A stretch of DNA of 19,487 nucleotides from CAZLYF01 sp964586835 (GTDB lineage: Bacteria; Bacillota; Clostridia; Christensenellales; Aristaeellaceae): NCBI GenBank assembly GCA_964586835.1, contig CAZPIC010000035.1:1-19487 (forward strand). Direction: 5' to 3'. The notes under the pieces are model-generated. The model was not told the DNA's origin. It made no database searches and saw only the letters and a list, made by a program, of their open reading frames with translations. Shown here piece after piece: positions 14,383-19,487 of this stretch. How positions within the stretch are numbered: position 1 is the first letter of the stretch; every line of letters starts with the position of its first letter. A program made the position numbers and the translations under genes.

Positions 14383-15229
14383 AGCCGGCTATGCCCGCTA
14401 CGTCCGCCTGACGGAGGAAGCGCTCAGGGCAGCCCTGGCGGTGCCTCCCGATACGGGTTTTGGGACACAAAGCCTCCGGCGCGCGATGGCTTACAGCCTG
14501 TTTGCCGGTGGGAAGCGCCTGAGGCCTGTGCTTTTGCTGGCGGCTTATGGCATGTACGAAGAGGATCTCGGCCCAGCCCTTGCCTTTGCAGCCGCAGTGG
14601 AGATGATCCATACTTATTCCCTGATTCATGATGATCTCCCAGCGATGGACAATGACAGCCTGCGACGTGGGCGCCCAACCTGTCACAGGGCCTTTGGTGA
14701 GGCGTTGGCCATCTTGGCCGGGGACGCACTGCTCAACGGCGCGTATGAACTCATGGCGCAAAGCCCGCACCCACGGGCGTTGCCTGCACTGCGCGAGGTC
14801 GCGGCCCGGGCTGGTGATCTGGGCATGATCGGCGGGCAGGCAGCCGATGTTGTGCAGGAGGGGAGAGAGGCTGACGCGGAAAACCTTTTGTATATTCATG
14901 AGCACAAGACCGCTGCCCTGATGACCGCACCGGTGATGTGCGCCCTGACACTTGCGGGGGCGCAAGCGCAGGACAGGGAAGCCGGCCTCCGCTATGGAAG
15001 ATATCTGGGTCTGGCGTTTCAAATCGTGGACGACCTTCTGGACATGCGCACAGAAGGCCGGGATGTAGAGGCGGGCAAGCTGACCTGGCCCTCCGTGCAC
15101 GGAGGCGAACGGGCGGTAGAGGACGCGCGCCGTTTTACAGCGGTCGCGGTGGAAGCTGCAAATGCGTTTGGAAACCGTGGCGTCTTTCTTGCCGAGCTTG
15201 CACGGCGTGCCCTGACGAGGGTACAATAA
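14372..15229 (+). CDS. ispA: Farnesyl/geranyl diphosphate synthase (IspA-type polyprenyl synthetase)
   Basis: The enzyme condenses DMAPP with IPP units to C10/C15 diphosphates for undecaprenyl and menaquinone precursors. The first aspartate-rich motif is DDLPAMD (Asp87-Asp93) followed by LRRGRPTCH; the second is DDLLD (Asp220-Asp224). GGKRLRP binds IPP. The 285-residue length fits. The start at 14372 follows GGAGGG (14361-14366) inside the end of xseB. Next to xseA-xseB it is in its usual clostridial place; dxs, often downstream, is not here. Confidence 0.94.
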   Translation: MSHEAGYARYVRLTEEALRAALAVPPDTGFGTQSLRRAMAYSLFAGGKRLRPVLLLAAYGMYEEDLGPALAFAAAVEMIHTYSLIHDDLPAMDNDSLRRGRPTCHRAFGEALAILAGDALLNGAYELMAQSPHPRALPALREVAARAGDLGMIGGQAADVVQEGREADAENLLYIHEHKTAALMTAPVMCALTLAGAQAQDREAGLRYGRYLGLAFQIVDDLLDMRTEGRDVEAGKLTWPSVHGGERAVEDARRFTAVAVEAANAFGNRGVFLAELARRALTRVQ

Positions 15230-15287
15230 ATCCCTGTCGTCCTAATCCTCCCCGCAAAAGGACGGGGCCTGTTTGTGGAGGAACAGT

Positions 15288-15725
15288 GTGTCCGAACTGA
15301 TGGACAACGAGATACTCATCTGTTCGGTGTGCGCCTGGTTTTCAGCCCAGCTGATCAAAACACTGGTAGAATTGCGGCTGAAGAAAACGTTTAATATCCG
15401 ACGCTTTTTTGGAATGGGCGGCATGCCCAGTTCGCACACCGCCTTCCTTGTGTCCATGACGGTGATGGTTGCAGCCAGGGAAGGGCTTGGCTCGACGGCA
15501 TTTGCCCTGTCGTTTGCCCTGATGTCCGTGGTAGTCTATGATGCGATGGGGGTCCGCTATCAGACGGGCAGGCAGAGTCATGTCATCAACCGCATCCTGC
15601 ACCGCATGCTGGTGGAAGGGAAGCCGCTGGGGGCGGAGACGCTGCAGGAGCTGGTGGGGCATACGCCCACAGAGGTGTTCTTTGGCGCTGTGATCGGCTT
15701 GGTCATGCCGCTTTTCTTTCGATAA
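15288..15725 (+). CDS. Divergent PAP2 (DUF212, YuiD-like) membrane protein
   Basis: This 145-residue protein keeps the acid-phosphatase-like motif MPSSHTAF (46-53), followed by VVYDAMGVRYQTGRQSHVIN and a final GHTPTEVFFGAVIGLVMPLFF helix, all typical of the divergent PAP2 family. Its biochemical role is not established; a lipid-phosphate phosphatase linked to isoprenoid carriers fits its place after ispA. A GTG start at 15288 is used because GGAGG (15277-15281) lies 6 nt upstream. The 58-nt gap from ispA contains a weak CCCCG/CGGGG hairpin (about 15250-15267), without a clear terminator. Confidence 0.87.
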   Translation: MSELMDNEILICSVCAWFSAQLIKTLVELRLKKTFNIRRFFGMGGMPSSHTAFLVSMTVMVAAREGLGSTAFALSFALMSVVVYDAMGVRYQTGRQSHVINRILHRMLVEGKPLGAETLQELVGHTPTEVFFGAVIGLVMPLFFR

Positions 15726-15744
15726 GGACAAGAGGTGCCGCAGG

Positions 15745-16302
15745 ATGGATTTTTTTCTCGAAGAGGTTGTCACCAAGAGAACAAAGGGTGCAAGTGGCTT
15801 ACTTTATGTCCTGGCTGTTCTTTGCATGGGGATCTCCGCCGCCTATACGGTATTCGCATTTATGCCCCTTCTCAACGAGCTTTTCACAGCCGGCTTCAGC
15901 CCGATGCTCGCAGTCCAGGCGGTATTTCTTCTGATGACAGCTGCGATTGCTGTATTTTTGTTTCTAAGGAAAGATCGTCTGAGGACAGAGTACGAGTACT
16001 CCTTCACCAACGGATCCATGGATTTTGCCAAGGTGTTCAACAACCGAAAGCGCAAGAACCTGGGGACCATGAATGTGGGGAACGTGGAGGCTTGCGGAAA
16101 GGTGGCCTCTGGAAGCTTCCGCAGATATGTGTCTATGCCGGGAGTCAGGCGTCTGAACTGGTTCTTAAACCGCGACGCAGACCTGTTTTACTTTTACTTC
16201 GTCAAAAATGGCATCCGGACCGTCATGGTGATCGAACCGAGCCCGGCGATGACAGAATTGATCATCCGAGCGGCCGGTCCGTCCAAATATCAGAAAAACT
16301 GA
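15745..16302 (+). CDS. DUF6106-like membrane protein, function unknown
   Basis: The 185-residue protein has two membrane helices (about residues 17-42 and 52-74) followed by a cytoplasmic domain. That domain has the pattern TEYEYSFTNGSMDFAKVFNN then RKRKNLGTM, which I recall from the clostridial family DUF6106; I cannot verify this here. A second motif, DADLFYFYFVKNG, resembles the strand-rich end of that family. It sits between the divergent PAP2 gene (19 nt) and nifS (9 nt), so it is co-transcribed. I considered OapA, the membrane partner of OLE RNA, but the two-helix layout with a large soluble domain does not match what I recall of OapA. Confidence 0.78.
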   Translation: MDFFLEEVVTKRTKGASGLLYVLAVLCMGISAAYTVFAFMPLLNELFTAGFSPMLAVQAVFLLMTAAIAVFLFLRKDRLRTEYEYSFTNGSMDFAKVFNNRKRKNLGTMNVGNVEACGKVASGSFRRYVSMPGVRRLNWFLNRDADLFYFYFVKNGIRTVMVIEPSPAMTELIIRAAGPSKYQKN

Positions 16303-16311
16303 AGAAGCGAC

Positions 16312-17454
16312 ATGGATTGCTATCTGGACAACAGCGCTACGACGCGACCGACCGGAGCGGTCAGGGAAGCTGTGATGTGGGCGATGTCCGAGGGTTTTTA
16401 CAACCCTTCGTCCCTGTATGCCCCGGCTGTAGCTGTTGAACAGCGCTTGGAGGCTTGTCGGCAGCGGGTGAAAGAGACGCTTTCAGGGGGCGACGAGGTG
16501 GTATTCACCTCAGGAGGAACCGAAGCTGCGAACCTTGCCATCACGGGACGCCTTCCCGCGCCTCGCAGCCAGGCCAGGGTGCTATTCTCTGCTGGTGAGC
16601 ATCCCTCAGTCCGGGAACCCTGTCTGAGGGCACGGGCACTGGGCTATGAAGTGCTGGAGATTCCCCTGACCCGGGAAGGCTTAACGGATTGTGAGGCCTT
16701 TTCCCACCTGGCTGTGCCGCAGACGGCGCTGATCTGCGTCATGGAAGTCAATAACGAAACAGGGGCTGTCCAGCCGCTGGACAGGCTGCTGCACATCCGT
16801 GACCGGCAGTGCCCCCGTGCAGCTTTTCATGTGGATGGCGTTCAGGGGTTTCTAAGGCGGCCCCCCGGTTTATTTGCACTTGGCGTGGATAGCTACTCCC
16901 TGTCGGCCCACAAGGTTCATGGTCCCAAGGGGGTTGGAGCCCTTGTCATCAGAAAGGCCGGAGGGCTTCAGCCACTGTTGTTTGGAGGCGGGCAGGAAGG
17001 AGGGCTGAGGTCGGGGACGGAAAACACCCCAGGCATTGCGGGTCTGGATGCCGCGATTGCCACCTTTCCTGTGGAAAACCGCATGCGCGCGTTGAAGCTG
17101 CGCCTTGTGAAAAACTTAAGGAGCGTGATTGCGGACCTTGTCGTCCTGGGACCCGATCCGTCCGATACCTTGGCAGCCGACCATATCGTCAAGATCTCTT
17201 TCCCGCCGGTCAGGGCGGAAACGCTTCTGCATGCTCTGGAAAGCGAAGGCGTTTATGTCGGAAGCGGATCAGCCTGCTCCTCCAGGCGCCATAGCCAGAG
17301 CCCCGTCCTAAGGGCCATGCGCGTGTCGAAGGAAATCGCGGATTGCGCGCTGCGGTTTAGCCTCAGCCCCTTCACCACACAAGACGAAATTGACCGTGCT
17401 TCTGATTGTATTGCCATCGGGCACCGGCGACTCAAAGCCTACATACGACGCTGA
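16312..17454 (+). CDS. Cysteine desulfurase (NifS/IscS-like)
   Basis: This PLP enzyme takes sulfur from cysteine as an enzyme persulfide. The 380-residue protein starts CYLDNSATTRP and has TSGGTEAANLAI and an EHPSV histidine. The PLP lysine is Lys201 in SAHKVHGPKG, and RSGTENTPGIAG follows. The active Cys322 lies in GSGSACSSR, in a short loop as expected for group I enzymes. Directional pairing with thiI downstream recalls B. subtilis nifZ-thiI, where the desulfurase hands sulfur to ThiI for tRNA 4-thiouridine. The ribosome-binding site is weak (GAAGAAG). Here an 804-bp stretch separates it from thiI. Confidence 0.93.
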   Translation: MDCYLDNSATTRPTGAVREAVMWAMSEGFYNPSSLYAPAVAVEQRLEACRQRVKETLSGGDEVVFTSGGTEAANLAITGRLPAPRSQARVLFSAGEHPSVREPCLRARALGYEVLEIPLTREGLTDCEAFSHLAVPQTALICVMEVNNETGAVQPLDRLLHIRDRQCPRAAFHVDGVQGFLRRPPGLFALGVDSYSLSAHKVHGPKGVGALVIRKAGGLQPLLFGGGQEGGLRSGTENTPGIAGLDAAIATFPVENRMRALKLRLVKNLRSVIADLVVLGPDPSDTLAADHIVKISFPPVRAETLLHALESEGVYVGSGSACSSRRHSQSPVLRAMRVSKEIADCALRFSLSPFTTQDEIDRASDCIAIGHRRLKAYIRR

Positions 17455-18258
17455 ACGCATCGGAGATGAGCTGATGAAACACACACCGGGAAAAGATGCG
17501 CAGCAAAGGGCAGACAGACTACGATCAGGCCGCTTTGCCTATTCTTGTGGGGACGCAGTGGACGAGCATGACCTGGCAGCGCATCAGGTCGTGCGGTACC
17601 TGATGTCGTGGATCAAGCGAGGGATCATTCTGGCTTGCAGGAACAGGCTACGGGGCCATTTGGCTGGCCCGTGCACAGCTTGTAGTCTTTCTGAGGCTGC
17701 ATGTTCTGGGGGAGGGTGAGGAAGGCGAGACAGGTTCTCTCCACGAGGCGAAAGACGGGATCCAGTGTTGACCAGGCAGTGCCATGCAGGCTTTTTGCAG
17801 GAGAGAAGCGCAAGCCAGCCCCTCCATTCCCAAGGATTTTGGAGAGAGGAGAAACGTGCCTGCTTGTATAGAGGATGCCCTTGGTGCCGGAGAGATCGAT
17901 CCAAGCACAAATCCAGGGTTTTTGCACGTCCGCTCCACAGCAACCTTGTAAAAGAGGGTGTCCCTCCCTCCATCTCGCAACAGCTGCGCGGTCGGCAGGG
18001 ACGACGGGCATCCGGCTCTGTTAGGGGTGAGGCGCGGGAGAGAAGCGTATGAGCCGTTGTTGACGCCCTTCGACGAGGCCTGGACGGAGGACCCAGGCAA
18101 AACATGCCTGCGGACTTGTCGCTCAATAGCCCGCCATCCTCTCCCCAGGCTCTGTTGTGTGCAGACCTACCGAACCACGATGCAACACCTGTGCGATGGG
18201 AACCGAGACGGTTTCATCACCACATCTGTGACCTTCGCAGAAAGGCGGACGCTTACGC
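17455..18258 (+). ncRNA. Candidate large structured non-coding RNA (OLE RNA is the first hypothesis)
   Basis: About 800 bp without a credible gene, in a window where other gaps are under 125 bp. Many complementary segments stand out: 17582-17589 with 17598-17605; 17643-17649 with 17677-17683, enclosing 17650-17657 with 17666-17672; 17854-17859 with 17924-17929, enclosing 17861-17866 with 17902-17907; 17873-17880 with 18006-18013 (perfect 8 bp); 18013-18018 with 18051-18056; 18078-18083 with 18093-18098; 18157-18163 with 18181-18188; 18195-18198 and 18200-18205 with 18209-18218. Unpaired stretches are G/A-rich on the + strand (GGAGAGAAGCG, GAGGAGAAAC), which favours a + strand transcript within the operon. 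OLE RNA is about 600 nt, occurs in anaerobic and extremophilic Bacillota and lies in ispA-type operons, so it fits by size and setting. Its sequence consensus could not be checked. Exact ends are unknown; helices span roughly 17580-18220. Confidence 0.6.
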
Positions 18259-19452
18259 ATGCAAGATTTGCTGCTTGCCACTTATTCTGAAATCTTCCTC
18301 AAAGGGATGAACCGGCCTTTTTTTCTGAACCTGCTCATGAAAAGGGTCAGAGAGGCCATAGCCCCACTGGGCGCTGAGGCGAGCCTGCGGGACAGCAGAA
18401 TCCTGGTGCGCGGCATGCAGGACCCTGAGGCCTGTATCCAAAGGCTGACAAAGGTGTTCGGCATCCATTCGGTCAGTCCAGCTGTCGAAATGGATAAGAA
18501 GAACTTTGAGGCTGTGTGCGCCGCAGCCGTGGAGATGGTCAAGGGATTCACGGGCACGTTTAAGGTTTCCGCCCGACGTTCCGACAAGCTTTACGGCCTG
18601 GACTCTCCCCAGATCTGTGCCATGGCAGGGGCGTACATCCTTCAGCGGGTTCCGGGCTTGCGGGTTGATGTGAAGCAGCCGGAACACACCGTCACGATTG
18701 AAATCAGGGACCAGGCCTTCCTGTACGTCCAGCGCTTTCCCGGCGTGGGGGGCATGCCGGTCGGCTCCAACGGCCGGGCGCTTCTTATGCTCTCAGGGGG
18801 GATTGACAGCCCCGTGGCGGGCTACCTGACCGCCAAGCGCGGTGTGCGGATCTTAGCGGTCCATTTCTTCTCCTTTCCCTATACGGGAGAACGATCCAGG
18901 CAGAAGGTCTACAGCCTGGCTTCCAGGCTTGCAGAGTATTCGGGCGGGCTGAAGCTCTATGTCGTACCCTTCACAGAGCTTCAGATGCGCATTCATGAGA
19001 AGTGCCCTCCGGGGTATTCCACCCTGGTCATGCGACGGGTGATGGTGCGCATCGCAGAGCTGATTGCGGACAGAGAAAGGGCGCAGGCGCTTGTCACAGG
19101 GGAGTCCATCGGACAGGTGGCCAGCCAGACGATGGAAGCACTGGTCTGTACGGACGCAGCGGCGCACAGGCCTGTCTTCAGGCCGTTGATCGGTTTTGAC
19201 AAGGTGGAGATCATTGAACGCGCCAAGGAGATCGGCACCTATGCGATCTCCTGTCTGCCCTATGAAGACTGCTGCACTGTCTTTACGCCCAGGCATCCTG
19301 TGACACGCCCGAGCCTTGAAAAGGTGGAGTACGCCGAAAGCGCTCTCGGAGAGATCACAGAGCTTGTCAGGACGGCGGTTGACAGTGCTGAGACGGTTTT
19401 CTTCGGAGGCGGGGAGCGCTTCCCGGAGCCGAACGCTGTCAAGTGTCAGTGA
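18259..19452 (+). CDS. thiI: tRNA 4-thiouridine sulfurtransferase ThiI
   Basis: ThiI adenylates U8 of tRNA and inserts sulfur from a desulfurase; it can also supply sulfur for the thiamine thiazole. The 397-residue protein has an N-terminal ferredoxin-like part (ATYSEIFLKGMNRPFF), a THUMP domain (about 60-165) and a PP-loop SGGIDS at 179-184. The later signature is YEDCCTVFTPRHP (335-347). No rhodanese domain is present, as is normal in Bacillota. The ribosome-binding site is poor (AAAGG at 18241-18245, 13 nt upstream). The final codons TGT CAG and the stop TGA (19444-19452) lie inside the IS21-like end. The natural C-terminus has probably been replaced by a short tail (about ten residues at most), outside the known domains. 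Confidence 0.94.
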   Translation: MQDLLLATYSEIFLKGMNRPFFLNLLMKRVREAIAPLGAEASLRDSRILVRGMQDPEACIQRLTKVFGIHSVSPAVEMDKKNFEAVCAAAVEMVKGFTGTFKVSARRSDKLYGLDSPQICAMAGAYILQRVPGLRVDVKQPEHTVTIEIRDQAFLYVQRFPGVGGMPVGSNGRALLMLSGGIDSPVAGYLTAKRGVRILAVHFFSFPYTGERSRQKVYSLASRLAEYSGGLKLYVVPFTELQMRIHEKCPPGYSTLVMRRVMVRIAELIADRERAQALVTGESIGQVASQTMEALVCTDAAAHRPVFRPLIGFDKVEIIERAKEIGTYAISCLPYEDCCTVFTPRHPVTRPSLEKVEYAESALGEITELVRTAVDSAETVFFGGGERFPEPNAVKCQ

Positions 19453-19487
19453 ATCCTTCACCCCTGGCGTACTGAAATTGTTCAGTG
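19444..19487. mobile_element. Terminus of a second IS21-like element (element lies to the right)
   Basis: From TGT at 19444 the sequence carries the 20-nt motif CAGTGAnnnnTTCACCCCTG (19447-19466), followed by a degenerate second unit (about 19471-19487). The first 15 nt of the motif match the reverse complement of 1-15 exactly. TG at the outer edge here and CA at 53 match the terminal dinucleotides of IS21-family elements. The two ends differ in detail, so they may be the left and right ends of two copies in the same orientation. The rest of the element is outside the window. Confidence 0.6.

Noticed and set aside
14099..15226. Minus-strand open frame (about 375 codons) opposite xseB and ispA
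   Set aside because: Same explanation: shadow of conserved + strand genes in GC-rich DNA.
17474..17719. Possible 81-codon + strand gene after nifS (ATG at 17474, GGAG upstream)
   Set aside because: The translation resembles no family, its second half is compositionally odd, and it runs through the strong hairpins at 17582-17605 and 17643-17683. Kept only as a possibility that the first part is a short peptide.
17584..18126. Minus-strand open frames in all three phases across the gap between nifS and thiI
   Set aside because: All three phases being open at once argues for base composition and RNA structure rather than a gene; translations are rich in Ser, Pro, Arg and Cys and match no family.
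17455..18258. tmRNA or RNase P RNA as identity of the gap
   Set aside because: No tRNA-like T-arm, CCA end or tag-peptide codons for tmRNA on either strand, and no GAGGAAAGTCC-type core for RNase P RNA.
1..19487. CRISPR arrays, tRNA or rRNA genes, prophage genes
   Set aside because: No regularly spaced repeats with unique spacers, no tRNA T-arm patterns outside coding regions, and no phage-type genes are seen.

Overview
The window is a 19.5-kb stretch of GC-rich (about 58%) DNA of ordinary bacterial housekeeping genes, all on the + strand. Several traits point to an anaerobic Bacillota, most likely class Clostridia: the short EF-Ts (217 aa), the Asp23-AmaP-DUF2273 module, the run nusB / TsaD-like / xseA / xseB / ispA / divergent-PAP2, a nifS-thiI pair with a ThiI that lacks a rhodanese domain, and strong Shine-Dalgarno sites with sigma-A promoters. 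Species cannot be named from this sequence.

Layout: (1) 1-53, end of an IS21-like element. (2) 70-3952, rpsB, tsf, [terminator/attenuator], pyrH, a small membrane protein, and a DusB-type dihydrouridine synthase, driven by a near-consensus promoter only 16 bp from the IS end. (3) 3949-9440, a second unit with its own strong promoter inside the dusB stop: a PRTase-family protein, guaA, hisS and aspS. (4) 9463-16302 and onward, a third unit with its own promoter: asp23, amaP, DUF2273, nusB, a TsaD-like paralogue, xseA, xseB, ispA, divergent PAP2 and a DUF6106-like membrane protein, running into nifS. (5) 17455-18258, about 800 bp without a credible gene but with many strong local and long-range complementarities; I read it as a large structured non-coding RNA on the + strand. 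(6) thiI, whose last two codons and stop lie in a second IS21-like end that closes the window.

Functionally the window combines translation (S2, EF-Ts, HisRS, AspRS, DusB, ThiI), nucleotide metabolism (PyrH, GuaA, PRTase), envelope homeostasis (Asp23/AmaP), DNA repair (ExoVII) and isoprenoid synthesis (IspA). NifS and ThiI together form a sulfur-relay pair for 4-thiouridine in tRNA and/or thiamine.

The most interesting observations are: the large structured RNA candidate between nifS and thiI, for which OLE RNA is the first hypothesis to test, given its size, host type and the nearby isoprenoid operon; a GuaA whose glutaminase domain has lost the catalytic cysteine; the IS21-like ends bracketing the segment, one supplying the thiI stop codon; and a four-copy 39-bp minisatellite in the tail of the Asp23 protein.
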